From positions 1 to 44,859 of the forward strand of contig VBKY01000027.1 in assembly GCA_005879255.1 (NCBI GenBank): a DNA stretch of 44,859 nucleotides, read 5' to 3'. This DNA comes from Deltaproteobacteria bacterium (GTDB lineage Bacteria > Desulfobacterota_B > Binatia > UBA9968). Under the pieces are notes generated by a model. That model saw only the letters and a list, made by a program, of their open reading frames with translations, was not told where the DNA came from and did not search any database. Below are positions 9,965 to 18,302 of the stretch, piece by piece (position 1 is the stretch's first letter; every line of letters begins with the position of its first letter). The translations under genes were made by a program, and so were the position numbers.

Positions 9965-10966
9965 ATGCAGCGTCGGAAAATTCTCAGCGCACTATTAATC
10001 GGTGCCGTTTTCATGATTGCCGGCCAATTGCCTTCGATGTCGCAAATTTGCGCTGCCGACGGACCGAGCCTCCGTGGCGTTTACAACGCTCTCGGCGGTA
10101 CCATGTCACCGGCTTGGATCGCTCAAGACCTCGGACTATTCACGAAACATGGCCTCCAACACAGCCTCAACTATCTCGCGGCCACTACGGCGATCCAAGC
10201 GATCGTCGGCGGCACCGAAGAAATCGGCCTGGTCGGCAATCAGGGCATCGACGTCGCCCTGGAAGGGGCGGACACGGTCTACGTTGCCAACACCGCATCG
10301 CGCTTCATTTTCCACCTGTACGGCGATCCCGCAATCAAGACAGTAGCCGATCTCAAGGGGAAAGTTCTGGCGGCAACGCAGCCGGCCGCCTCAACGGACT
10401 ACGCAAGCAGGATCTTGCTCAAGAAATACGGATTGGTGCCGGACAAAGACGTGAAGATACTTTACGCCGGCAGCTCGCCGGCTTTATTGACCACGTTAAA
10501 ATCAGGCAACGCCGCCGCTGGTCTCATGAGCGCGCCGATCACGTTTCAGGCTCAAGAGTTGGGTCTCAAGCATATTCTCAACGTCACCGAGCTCAATATT
10601 CCGTTTATCTTCGTGAGCGTCGTTACGACGCGCAACGTGATTCAACAAAAGCCGGACGCCGTAATTCGTTATCTGCGAGGCTATACCGAAGCGATCTCTG
10701 TCATCCGGCGCGACAAAGAGACGGCGATGAAGGTGATGGGGAAATTCATGAAAACCGACAACCGGCAAATTCTCGAGGCGGTCTACGAGGAACATTTGCC
10801 GGTCTTTCAGCGCGTGCCGCTCATGACTAAGGAGGCGGTGCAAGCGGTCTTGGATGTCGCCAAAAGCCCGAGAGCCCAGCAAGCAAAACCGGAGGACTTC
10901 TACGACAATTCGTTTATCCAAAAGCTCGAAGTTTCCGGTTTTATTAACTCGCTTTACGCGCGCTGA
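9965..10966 (+). CDS. ABC-type periplasmic substrate-binding protein, NMT1/THI5/SsuA-like, solitary
   Basis: About 333 residues. The ATG at 9965 is chosen because GGAGG (9955-9959) sits 5 bp before it and because it opens directly onto a signal peptide (basic MQRRK, a hydrophobic stretch, then a cut near QICAADG). The longer in-frame TTG start lacks these. The fold signature is that of NMT1-like proteins: an opening such as GVYNALGGTMSPAWIAQDLGLF, then FTKHGL, and a later VADLKGKVLAATQPAA segment. Such proteins deliver small organic ligands (sulfonates, nitrate-type ions, pyrimidine precursors) to an ABC permease. No permease or ATPase is adjacent, so its partner lies elsewhere or it works alone as a sensor. 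The ligand is unknown. Confidence 0.85.
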   Translation: MQRRKILSALLIGAVFMIAGQLPSMSQICAADGPSLRGVYNALGGTMSPAWIAQDLGLFTKHGLQHSLNYLAATTAIQAIVGGTEEIGLVGNQGIDVALEGADTVYVANTASRFIFHLYGDPAIKTVADLKGKVLAATQPAASTDYASRILLKKYGLVPDKDVKILYAGSSPALLTTLKSGNAAAGLMSAPITFQAQELGLKHILNVTELNIPFIFVSVVTTRNVIQQKPDAVIRYLRGYTEAISVIRRDKETAMKVMGKFMKTDNRQILEAVYEEHLPVFQRVPLMTKEAVQAVLDVAKSPRAQQAKPEDFYDNSFIQKLEVSGFINSLYAR

Positions 10967-10993
10967 CCGCGCCGGCATTGCCGTTGGTGGATC

Positions 10994-12112
10994 GTGGGCT
11001 GGTATCTTCACATCGACATGGACGCGTTCTTCGCTTCCGTGGAGCAGGTGCTCGACCCGGGCCTCAAAGGAAAGCCGGTTATCGTCGGCGGCCGTAATGG
11101 CCGCGGTGTAGTAACATCCGCATCGTACGAAGCGCGCAAGTTCGGCGTGCACTCCGCGATGCCGGGATTTCAAGCCAAAGCGCTTTGCCCGGACGGAATC
11201 TTCCTGCCGAACCGCCGTCGAGTTTATGCGGAATTCTCAGACAATGTCTTCGCGATTCTCGGCGAGTATTCACCCGACGTGCACGCGCTTTCCATAGACG
11301 AAGGACTGGTCGACCTCACCGGCACGGAGAGGTTGTTCGGGCCGCCACTCAAAACCGCTGACGTAATCATTCGGCGGATTGAAATCGATCTCGGACTGCC
11401 TTCATCCGCCGGACTTTCTACCAGCCGTGTAACGGCTAAAATAGCCGCCACACTGGCCAAACCCCATGGGCTCATCTATGTCCCGGCCGGCTCGGAACAA
11501 GATTTTCTCGCGCCTTTGGCGGTGGAAATGATTCCCGGTGTCGGACCAAAAACACACAAAGTACTCAATCAAAAGGGCATCAAGACCATCGGCGAACTGC
11601 TGAAACGCGCAAAATTAGCGCATCGCTACCTGAATTTGGCTCCGACCGAGGAGGGACATCATCACGACCACTCCGTCGGCAACGAAACCACCCTGGATAA
11701 ACCGCTCAAGGAAATTGCCCAGATGGAACAAATACTCTGGGAACTCGTGGAGGAGGTTGGCGGCCGATTGCGCCGGGAAAAATTGTATGCTCGTTGTCTC
11801 AAGGTCAAAATTCGCTACTCCAATTTTCAGACCATTACGCGCTCGCGTACCCTGCCATCGCCCACGTGTTTCGACAAAGAGATCTTTGCGGTCGTCAGCG
11901 ACCTAATGCGGCGAAATATTGGCCAAGGCAGAGCCGTACGACTTTTGGGAGTGAGCGCGAGCGCGCTGCAAAGGTCCGGTTGGCAAGAGCCGCTCTTGAA
12001 TCGTGACCAGCGCCGATCTTTCGAGCGATTGTACAAAGGCATCGACGAGCTGCGCCACAAATACGGCGAAAGCGCGATCGGTGCCGCCACGCGACGCAAT
12101 CGCGTCAGTTGA
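10994..12112 (+). CDS. dinB: DNA polymerase IV (Y-family, DinB)
   Basis: A 372-residue Y-family translesion polymerase. The palm motif HIDMDAFFASVEQ opens the protein, and the second catalytic acid pair is in SIDEGLVDLTG (canonical SIDEAYLD). A KIAATLAKPHGLIYV stretch and a helix-hairpin-helix-like IPGVGPKTHKVL thumb follow, then a little-finger domain. It replicates past damaged bases without proofreading. Translation starts at GTG 10994, because the conserved N-terminal strand begins only a few residues later. The start lies 27 bp after the binding-protein gene. No LexA-type operator was recognised in the short gap. The protein ends with a basic tail. The beta-clamp binding peptide was not identified with confidence. 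Confidence 0.95.
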   Translation: MGWYLHIDMDAFFASVEQVLDPGLKGKPVIVGGRNGRGVVTSASYEARKFGVHSAMPGFQAKALCPDGIFLPNRRRVYAEFSDNVFAILGEYSPDVHALSIDEGLVDLTGTERLFGPPLKTADVIIRRIEIDLGLPSSAGLSTSRVTAKIAATLAKPHGLIYVPAGSEQDFLAPLAVEMIPGVGPKTHKVLNQKGIKTIGELLKRAKLAHRYLNLAPTEEGHHHDHSVGNETTLDKPLKEIAQMEQILWELVEEVGGRLRREKLYARCLKVKIRYSNFQTITRSRTLPSPTCFDKEIFAVVSDLMRRNIGQGRAVRLLGVSASALQRSGWQEPLLNRDQRRSFERLYKGIDELRHKYGESAIGAATRRNRVS

Positions 12113-12159
12113 TTTTCGCGGCAAAGCCCCATAGTGTTTTTCCCATTCACGCAACCCTC

Positions 12160-13194
12160 ATGATCAAGCCGAATCATGTTTTTCTGGCGGCCTGCCGACG
12201 CCAACAAACTTCCTATACGCCGGTTTGGCTGATGCGCCAGGCGGGACGCTACATGGAGGAATACCGCAAGCTGCGCCGCCAATACGGCTTCCTCGAACTT
12301 TGCAAAAAACCAGACCTCGCCGCGGAAATCGCCGTAACTCCGGTCGAACGGCTCGGCGTCGATGCGGCGATCTTGTTTGCCGATATTCTCCTGATTCTCG
12401 AACCGATGGGTGTTGGGTTGGAATACTCGAAAGGCGACGGACCGGTGATTCATCATCCGGTGCGCAGCGGCAAAGACGTTGACGGTCTGAAAGACTTCGA
12501 GCCGGAGAAAGAACTATTGTTTGTCTACGACGCCGTAAAGAAAATCTCCAAGGCGCTCAAGAACAAAGTTCCGCTGATCGGCTTCGCCGGCGCGCCCTTC
12601 ACGTTGGCTTCTTACTTGATCGAAGGCGGCGGATCGCGCAACTACGTCCACACCAAGAAGCTCTTCTACACGGCGCCGGAGGCGTGGAAGCGTCTGATGG
12701 AACGGCTAACGAAACTAACCTCTGAATATTTGAATTGCCAGATCGCCGCCGGCGCTGAAGCGGTTCAACTCTTTGACAGTTGGGCAGGTTGCCTCACGCC
12801 GCCGGATTACGAGCAGTTCGTTCTTCCCTACACGCGCGCGGTCATCGACGCCATCGTGCCTGGCGTTCCGGTGATCAATTTTACCACCGGAACGGCCGGT
12901 TCATTGAAGCACATTCGCGCCGCCGGCGGTACGGTGATCGGGTTAGACTGGCGCGTTAATCTTGACGAAGCCTGGCAAACCGTCGGCTATGATGTCGCCG
13001 TCCAGGGAAATCTCGATCCTGTCACGCTCCATGCATCGCCGAAAGAAATCAAAAACCGCGTCGCTGAAATCCTGCGCCGCGCTGGCGCCAGGCCCGGCCA
13101 TATTTTTAATCTGGGCCATGGTGTTTTGCCCGAGACCCCGGTGGAACATGTGATCGCCATGGTCGAAGCGGTGCACGAGTTGAGCGCGCGTTGA
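12160..13194 (+). CDS. hemE: Uroporphyrinogen III decarboxylase
   Basis: A 344-residue TIM-barrel enzyme. It decarboxylates the four acetate side chains of uroporphyrinogen III to give coproporphyrinogen III in the cytosol. The active-site signature WLMRQAGRYMEEYRKLR is near the N terminus, GFAGAPFTLASYLIEGG lies mid-protein, and a C-terminal NLGHGVLPETPVEHV block is diagnostic. The ATG at 12160 is preferred over an in-frame TTG at 12109 because the family's N terminus starts just before the RQAGRY motif and the upstream 17 residues overlap dinB. It is the first gene of a haem block with hemH and protoporphyrinogen oxidase. The intervening decarboxylation-oxidation enzyme (HemF or HemN) is not in the window. 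Confidence 0.97.
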   Translation: MIKPNHVFLAACRRQQTSYTPVWLMRQAGRYMEEYRKLRRQYGFLELCKKPDLAAEIAVTPVERLGVDAAILFADILLILEPMGVGLEYSKGDGPVIHHPVRSGKDVDGLKDFEPEKELLFVYDAVKKISKALKNKVPLIGFAGAPFTLASYLIEGGGSRNYVHTKKLFYTAPEAWKRLMERLTKLTSEYLNCQIAAGAEAVQLFDSWAGCLTPPDYEQFVLPYTRAVIDAIVPGVPVINFTTGTAGSLKHIRAAGGTVIGLDWRVNLDEAWQTVGYDVAVQGNLDPVTLHASPKEIKNRVAEILRRAGARPGHIFNLGHGVLPETPVEHVIAMVEAVHELSAR

Positions 13195-13201
13195 AGATTG
13201 G

Positions 13202-13300
13202 GGAACTGGAGTATTGGAGTGATGGAACGTTGTAAAGAACAAATTCAAAGATTCCGGGATTGATGACCCAGCACTCCATTACTCCAGTGCTCCATCACTC
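13202..13300. repeat. Inverted pair of 8-bp tandem repeat arrays between hemE and hemH
   Basis: The left half (13202-13232) reads as GGAGTATT/GGAGTGAT-type octamers. The right half (13270-13300) reads as CACTCCAT/TACTCCAG/TGCTCCAT octamers. The right half is nearly the reverse complement of the left (about 20 of 24 positions over the best stretch), so the transcript could fold into a long hairpin with a loop of about 40 bases. The same octamer family occurs near 25449. It fills almost the whole gap between the two haem genes. Confidence 0.7.
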
Positions 13301-13320
13301 TTCCTCCAAGCATTAGCCTG

Positions 13321-14265
13321 ATGAGTTCGCCGTACCAAGCCACCCTGCTCATCGCCTTCGGCGGCCCCACATCATCCGAAGAAATTGGCCCGTTCCTCAC
13401 TCGCGTAACAAAAGGGATTCCCATCGCACCCAAGCGACTCGAAGAAGTCGCGCATCATTATGAGGCGGTCGGCGGCAAATCGCCCCTCAACGAAATCACT
13501 TTCCGCCAGGCGGATGTCTTGAGTAAACTGCTAGACGAGCAAGGCGTGGCGCTTCCCGTCTACGTCGGCATGCGCAACTCCAAACCATTCTTCGTCGAGG
13601 CGCTAAAGCGGATGGCCGATGACGGGATAAAGCGCGCGCTGGGATTCATTCTCTCGTCGCACCGAACCGAGGCGAGTTGGGAACGCTACCAAAAAAACAT
13701 TGCCGATGCCCGGAATGAACTCGGCGCAAACGCTCCGGCGGTCGATTATTGTGACGGCTGGCACGATCATCCGCTATTCATTCGATGCTGGACGGAACTC
13801 GTTCAAGCAGCCTTTACCAAGATTTCCATTGAAGGAGAGCAATCGACGCCGCTGATCTTCAGCGCCCATAGTTTACCCATGACCATGGCTGCGCGATCGC
13901 GCTATGTCGAACAAGTGGAGACCAGCGCTCGCTTGATCGCCGACAAATTACGGCATCGACGCTGGTCGATTGCTTACCAAAGCCGCAGCGGCAAACCAAC
14001 CGATCGTTGGCTCGAACCCGACATCGGCGACTCCATTCGGAAATTAGCCAGGGAAGGCTCCCAGTCAGTGATCGTCGCGCCGATCGGCTTTGTCTGCGAA
14101 AACGTCGAAGTGCTTTACGATCTCGATATCGAGGCAAAGCAGATCGCCAATGATTTGGGCGTGAATCTGATCCGCGCGAGCTGTCCGAATGATCACCCGA
14201 CGTTTATCCGGATGATCGCTACCGTGATCGAGGCAAGGATGAAACGCTTCGAGGATAGAGAATAG
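13321..14265 (+). CDS. hemH: Ferrochelatase
   Basis: A 314-residue protein that inserts Fe2+ into protoporphyrin IX to make protohaem. The N-terminal LLIAFGGP strand is typical. The metal-binding signature FSAHSLPM lies mid-protein with the conserved His, and the C-terminal half carries the VAPIGFVCENVEVLYDLD block with its conserved Glu. The protein lacks the long C-terminal membrane or [2Fe-2S] extension of eukaryotic enzymes and should be soluble or peripheral. Its last four residues (EDRE) and the stop codon are encoded inside a 7-bp repeat array, so the array has set the exact C terminus. Only a weak ribosome site precedes the ATG. It lies between hemE and protoporphyrinogen oxidase, all on one strand. 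Confidence 0.96.
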   Translation: MSSPYQATLLIAFGGPTSSEEIGPFLTRVTKGIPIAPKRLEEVAHHYEAVGGKSPLNEITFRQADVLSKLLDEQGVALPVYVGMRNSKPFFVEALKRMADDGIKRALGFILSSHRTEASWERYQKNIADARNELGANAPAVDYCDGWHDHPLFIRCWTELVQAAFTKISIEGEQSTPLIFSAHSLPMTMAARSRYVEQVETSARLIADKLRHRRWSIAYQSRSGKPTDRWLEPDIGDSIRKLAREGSQSVIVAPIGFVCENVEVLYDLDIEAKQIANDLGVNLIRASCPNDHPTFIRMIATVIEARMKRFEDRE

Positions 14266-14311
14266 AGGATGGAGAATCGCGATCCTCGATCATCTATCAT
14301 CCATCCTCGAC
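14251..14311. repeat. Inverted 7-bp repeat array overlapping the end of hemH
   Basis: From 14251 to 14278 four heptamers follow each other: GAGGATA, GAGAATA, GAGGATG, GAGAATC. From 14281 the complementary strand version follows (TCGATCA, TCTATCA, TCCATCC, TCGAC). The two halves meet at a GCGATCC centre and can pair into a hairpin. The hemH stop codon lies inside the first half. The array occupies nearly the whole gap before the next haem gene. Confidence 0.7.
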
Positions 14312-14321
14312 TGGTATCCTC

Positions 14322-15752
14322 ATGACCCACCGCATCGTCGTCATCGGTGGAGGCATCGCCGGTCTCGCAGCCGCTCACCGTCTCGTTGAACTCAACGCGG
14401 AAAAATCTCTCGCCCTGGACGTTAAGCTTCTAGAAGCGTCGCCCCGTCTCGGCGGCACAATCGCCACGGAACGGATCGGCGAATTCCTCGTCGAAGCAGG
14501 TCCGGATTCTTTCATCACCGAAAAACCATGGGCGTTCCGGTTAAGTGAGCGCGTCGGACTCACTTCGCATCTTGTTTCGACGCAATCAGCTTATCAAAAG
14601 ATCTACGTCGTTCATGGCGGCAAACTCCGAGCTCTGCCCGAGGGGTTTTTCCTGCTCGCACCGACTCGTTTTTGGCCGTTCATTCTAACGCCGCTGTTTT
14701 CCTGGGACGCCAAACTGCGCATGGCGACGGAATTGTTTCTGCCGCGTGGCGACGCAAATGACGACGAAAGCTTGGGCTCTTTCGTCCGTCGGCGCTTTGG
14801 TGCGGAAGCGTTGGAGCGCGTCGCGCAACCACTGATCGGAGGCATCTACGCCTCGGATCCTGATAAACTCAGCCTCGCCGCTACCATGCCACGCTTCAAG
14901 GAAATGGAACGCGAGCGACGGAGTATTATCCTGGCTATGTGGTCCGAGCAAAAACGCCGCGCGCGTACTCGTGACACCGGTAGCGGCGCGCGCTGGAGTT
15001 TGTTCGTCACGTTGGCTGGTGGGATGCAAGAATTGGTCAATGCGCTTGCATGGCGGCTGCCTGAAAGCAGCATTCAGTTGAACACTCCGGTCACCAACGT
15101 GCTCCCGGATCACAACGGTCAGGGTTGGTTGCTCTCATTCAAAAAGGGTTACGGCCTACAGGCCGATGCCATCATTCTGGCGACACCGGCGTTCCGAGCG
15201 GGCCAGTTGCTGGCCTCGATCGCGCATAATGCTACCAACGAGCTGAAACAAATTTCCTACGCCTCCACAGCCACCGTCAATCTCGCCTATCGCCGCGCGG
15301 ACTTTCCGCGCCAACCGAATAGCTTCGGCTTCGTTGTACCGATCATCGAGCGTCGCAAGATCATGGCTTGCACGTTTAGCAGTTTGAAATATCCCGCCAG
15401 AGCGCCGGAAGGTCACATGTTGTTACGCGCTTTCGTCGGCGGTGCGCTGCAGCCCGACTTGTTCAACGACGATGATGCGGCGATGGAGAAAAATGTCAGG
15501 AGCGAACTGGCAAGCCTACTCGGAGTGACCGCCCGACCGATCTTCTCGCGAATCTGGCGCCATCCCACCTCGATGCCGCAGTATCACGTCGGTCACAACG
15601 CTCGAATAAAGCGAATTGAAGCTTCTTTGGATGGATTCCCCACACTCGCTCTCGCCGGCGGCGCTTATCACGGCGTCGGAATTTCCGATTGTGTCCGCAC
15701 CGGAGAAGAAGCTGCGGAGAAAATTGTCGATTACCTCAATTTGAAACCGTAG
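14322..15752 (+). CDS. hemG: Protoporphyrinogen oxidase, FAD-dependent (HemY-type; hemG in TIGR/NCBI usage)
   Basis: A 476-residue flavoprotein of the oxygen-dependent PPOX family, also called HemY. It oxidises protoporphyrinogen IX to protoporphyrin IX, the substrate of the ferrochelatase encoded just upstream. The N terminus has the dinucleotide-binding VVIGGGIAGLAAAHRL; LGGTIATERI and EAGPDSFITEKPW follow. The C terminus has the FAD-contacting LALAGGAYHGVGISDCVRTGEEAA. The combination with HemH points to the protoporphyrin-dependent route. The alternative, a coproporphyrinogen oxidase of the coproporphyrin-dependent route, cannot be fully excluded from sequence alone because the folds are shared. 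ATG start at 14322. The stop codon lies inside the left arm of a 21-bp inverted repeat. Confidence 0.93.
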   Translation: MTHRIVVIGGGIAGLAAAHRLVELNAEKSLALDVKLLEASPRLGGTIATERIGEFLVEAGPDSFITEKPWAFRLSERVGLTSHLVSTQSAYQKIYVVHGGKLRALPEGFFLLAPTRFWPFILTPLFSWDAKLRMATELFLPRGDANDDESLGSFVRRRFGAEALERVAQPLIGGIYASDPDKLSLAATMPRFKEMERERRSIILAMWSEQKRRARTRDTGSGARWSLFVTLAGGMQELVNALAWRLPESSIQLNTPVTNVLPDHNGQGWLLSFKKGYGLQADAIILATPAFRAGQLLASIAHNATNELKQISYASTATVNLAYRRADFPRQPNSFGFVVPIIERRKIMACTFSSLKYPARAPEGHMLLRAFVGGALQPDLFNDDDAAMEKNVRSELASLLGVTARPIFSRIWRHPTSMPQYHVGHNARIKRIEASLDGFPTLALAGGAYHGVGISDCVRTGEEAAEKIVDYLNLKP

Positions 15753-15825
15753 GGTGCGCTTGCGCACCGGATTCGGCGGGGCCATCTATTGCGCTTGTGA
15801 TTGACGGTGCGCAAGCGCACCCTAC
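15749..15825. repeat. Perfect 21-bp inverted repeat, REP-like, at the hemG stop
   Basis: The arm at 15749-15769 (starting GTAGGGTGCGCTTGCG) is the exact reverse complement of 15805-15825. A 35-bp loop separates them. Each arm is itself near-palindromic (GGTGCGC AAG CGCACC). The left arm contains the TAG stop of the protoporphyrinogen oxidase gene. There is no T-run, so it is not a classical terminator, but it could protect the 3' end of the haem transcript. Elements of this GGTGCGC type recur between genes in many proteobacteria. Confidence 0.85.
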
Positions 15826-15962
15826 TCGCTCCGCTCCCTCGGAATAACAGCGGGAATGCTATTGCTGTCATTTCTCCTTGACGCCCACCCGAAAGCCAGA
15901 CTATGAATCGGATATCGTAGTGATTGTCGTGTTTCCTGCAAACACAAAGGAGCTTCAGGGTT

Positions 15963-16802
15963 ATGCTAATCATCGATTCTCAGGTTCACATTTGGGCGCC
16001 GGAGACGCCGGAAAAGCCCTACTCTAAAGAAAATGCCTCGACGCCTCATCGTCCCGTCGCGCTCGGTCATGATGAGCTTCTGCGCGAAATGAACGGCGCC
16101 GGTGTCGAGCGCTGCGTGCTTGTGCCGCCGACTTGGGAAGGCGACCGCAACGATACTTCTCTTGAAGCTGCCCGTTTGCATCCAGATCGTTTTGCCGTCA
16201 TGGGAAGAATCAAACTCACCGCCCCGGAAAGCCGCGCGTTGATCGCAAGCTGGAAAAACCAGCCACATATGCTGGGCGTCCGACTGGTTTTTAACGCAGG
16301 CCGCTCCAAGGAATGGCTCGAGGACGGCACTGCCAACTGGTTTTGGGACGCCGCTGAACGCTACGACGTTCCGGTGATGGCGTTCGCACCGAATGCCGTG
16401 CCGAAGCTCGGCGAAGTGGCTGAGCGCCATCCGGGCCTGCATATGATCATCGATCACATGGGCCTCAGCTCAACGCTCAAGGGCAAGCCGCTCGGACCCG
16501 CAGTCGATAACGTGATCCAGCTCGCGCGTCTGCCCAACGTCGCTGTGAAGGTTTCCGCGCTGCCCTGCTACGTAGCCGAATCATACCCATTCCCGACGCT
16601 TCATCCGCTGGTGCGTCGGGTGGTCGATGCTTTTGGACCACAGCGCTGCTTTTGGGGCACGGATCTCTCCCATCTCCCGTGCCCGTACAAGCAAGTGGTC
16701 ACATTGTTTACCGAGGAAATGCACTCTCTCTCCGCGACGGAACTTGAGTGGATCATGGGACGCGGCCTGGCACAATGGTTAAACTGGCTGCCTGCAAAGT
16801 AG
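15963..16802 (+). CDS. Amidohydrolase family 2 (TIM-barrel metal hydrolase)
   Basis: A 279-residue protein. The metal-site opening is IIDSQVHIW, the form in which the first His of the HxH pair is replaced by Gln, as in many amidohydrolase-2 members. A central IIDHMG and a C-terminal FWGTDLSHL provide the remaining conserved His and Asp positions. Family members hydrolyse or decarboxylate cyclic carboxylic acids and lactones, such as 2-pyrone-4,6-dicarboxylate or acyl lactones. The substrate here is not evident. The ATG at 15963 is preferred because AAAGGAG (15946-15952) is about 10 bp upstream and the conserved strand starts at once; the longer TTG-initiated frame adds 13 unconserved residues. 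It stands alone between two repeat elements. Confidence 0.88.
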   Translation: MLIIDSQVHIWAPETPEKPYSKENASTPHRPVALGHDELLREMNGAGVERCVLVPPTWEGDRNDTSLEAARLHPDRFAVMGRIKLTAPESRALIASWKNQPHMLGVRLVFNAGRSKEWLEDGTANWFWDAAERYDVPVMAFAPNAVPKLGEVAERHPGLHMIIDHMGLSSTLKGKPLGPAVDNVIQLARLPNVAVKVSALPCYVAESYPFPTLHPLVRRVVDAFGPQRCFWGTDLSHLPCPYKQVVTLFTEEMHSLSATELEWIMGRGLAQWLNWLPAK

Positions 16803-16842
16803 GACGGCCGAAGCTGCATTCGCGACCCAAGCGAATCGGAGT

Positions 16843-16952
16843 TGGGACTGGCTACTTTTTCGATCACCGGTCATGGGGACAGGCAGCTTTTTGAATTACA
16901 AAAAGCAGCCAGTCCCCTACAAAAGCAGTCGCCGAAAAAGTTGCTTGTCCCC
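16843..16952. repeat. Nested REP/BIME-like palindromes upstream of the ABC operon
   Basis: A central hairpin spans 16875-16917: GGGGACAGGCAGCTTTTTG pairs with CAAAAAGCAGCCAGTCCCC (17 of 19 positions) across a 5-base AATTA loop. It is flanked by a degenerate outer pair: GGGACTGGCTACTTTTTCG at 16844-16862 and CGAAAAAGTTGCTTGTCCCC at 16933-16952. Four copies of one GGGACnGGCnnCTTTTT unit in alternating orientation is the arrangement of bacterial interspersed mosaic elements. No REP-associated tyrosine transposase gene is in the window. Confidence 0.8.
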
Positions 16953-16980
16953 ATTTCACGCGCAATGGAAGTAGTACACC

Positions 16981-17000
16981 GAGTGCCTCGTGTGGCACTC
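16981..17000 (+). promoter_or_regulatory. Small leader hairpin before the ABC binding-protein gene
   Basis: GAGTGCC (16981-16987) and GGCACTC (16994-17000) form a perfect 7-bp stem with a TCGTGT loop. It ends 15 bp before the ATG at 17016, immediately ahead of AGGA. A T-run (17006-17010) follows a few bases later, so it could attenuate transcription or shield the ribosome site. Confidence 0.35.
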
Positions 17001-17015
17001 AGGAATTTTTGAGCG

Positions 17016-18302
17016 ATGGTGAACGCGAAAAAATTCTTATTTTGTGTCACTTCCTTTTTCCTCGGCTACGCCACGCCGACCGGTGCGCAGAACACCGAGC
17101 TCCACGTAGTCACCTGGAAAGCGGAAGCGCCTAAGGTGTGGGACCAAGCGGTTGCGGATTTCGAGCGGCAAAATTTCGGAATCAAAATCGTCCGTGAGAT
17201 CGCCCCCCAATCTTCGACACAGATCCACGACCTCCTGACTCAGAAACTAAAAAATCGCGACTCGCGGCTGGACGTTTTTTTTATGGATACAATCTGGCCC
17301 GCGGAGTTTGCATCGGCAGGTTGGGCGCTGCCGCTGGATCGTTATTTTACCGCCGCGGAGCGCGCCAAGTTCCTCCCAGCACCGATTTTGGCGAATCAAT
17401 ATCGCGGTCAAATCTTCGGCGTGCCTCTTTTTATTGACGCCGGAGTCCTTTACTACCGAAAAGATTTTCTCGAAAAGTATGGTCTTGCGCCGCCGCGCCT
17501 CTGGCCGGAATTGGTCGAACAGGCCAAGACAATACTCGCCCGTGAACAAGGTTTGCAGCTCGTCGGTTTCTCGGGCCAGTTCAAACAGTATGAGGGCCTC
17601 GTTTGCAACATGATGGAATACATCCTGAGCGGCGGCGGAGCCCTGTGGGATGAAAAGCGCATGGTGAGTGCGCTCCATGAACCCGCTGCGCTCGAAGCCG
17701 TGCGATTCGTGCGCGACCGCATAATCGGTGAAATCTCCCATCGTGGCGTCCTGAGCTATGAAGAGCCAGAATCGCTCGCCCTCTTCACGCAGGGGCGCGC
17801 AATTTTTCACCGCAACTGGCCCTACGCCTGGTCGATAGCCAATGATCCCGCGAGCTCCAAAATCGCCGGAAAAGTCGGCATAACGCCGCTCCCTAGTTTT
17901 CCCGGCGCTAAGGGCGTCGCGGCGCTGGGTGGTTGGCAGCTCGGTGTCAGCCGATTCTCCACTAAACCCGATGTAGCCTGGCGTTTCGTTGCGTTTATGA
18001 CGAGCAACGAAATTCAAAAGCGCATCGGCCTCGCCACCGGTCGCGCACCCACACGCACAGCTCTTTATGAAGACTCAGAGCTTACCGGCAAGATGCCCCA
18101 ATTAAAATCGCTTCTGGACACGTTTAAGCAAGCCGTGCCGCGGCCGACGACGCCGGTCTATGTTCCGTTGTCGAATGTCATGCAGCGCTACTTCAGCTCG
18201 GTGTTAGCCTTGCCGAATACCGAAATCAATAAGCACGCGGCATTAGCGGCTCGGGACATGGATCGTTTGTTGGACCTTTTGCGTGAGAGACCAATGCCAT
18301 GA
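17016..18302 (+). CDS. ABC sugar-type transporter, periplasmic binding protein
   Basis: A 428-residue extracellular solute-binding protein of family 1 (maltose/glycerol-3-phosphate/trehalose type). The signal peptide covers about residues 1-24 (MVNAKKFLFCVTSFFLGYA...AQ). The mature protein starts with TELHVVTWKAEAPKVWDQAVADFE, and the family's characteristic DVFFMDTIWPAEFASAGWALPLD follows, where substrate and lobe contacts are made. Its stop overlaps the start of the first permease by ATGA (18299-18302). The full transporter (binding protein, two permeases, ATPase) is encoded here in order. The ligand is probably a di- or oligosaccharide or polyol; the sequence does not allow a closer call. 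Confidence 0.92.
   Translation: MVNAKKFLFCVTSFFLGYATPTGAQNTELHVVTWKAEAPKVWDQAVADFERQNFGIKIVREIAPQSSTQIHDLLTQKLKNRDSRLDVFFMDTIWPAEFASAGWALPLDRYFTAAERAKFLPAPILANQYRGQIFGVPLFIDAGVLYYRKDFLEKYGLAPPRLWPELVEQAKTILAREQGLQLVGFSGQFKQYEGLVCNMMEYILSGGGALWDEKRMVSALHEPAALEAVRFVRDRIIGEISHRGVLSYEEPESLALFTQGRAIFHRNWPYAWSIANDPASSKIAGKVGITPLPSFPGAKGVAALGGWQLGVSRFSTKPDVAWRFVAFMTSNEIQKRIGLATGRAPTRTALYEDSELTGKMPQLKSLLDTFKQAVPRPTTPVYVPLSNVMQRYFSSVLALPNTEINKHAALAARDMDRLLDLLRERPMP

Noticed and set aside
9883..10830. 315-codon frame over the binding-protein gene
   Set aside because: Arg/Ser-rich shadow of the NMT1-like gene in another phase; no signal peptide, ribosome site or family.
10502..11173. 223-codon minus-strand frame across the binding-protein/dinB junction
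   Set aside because: Antisense shadow; both sense genes are clear and no family is visible.
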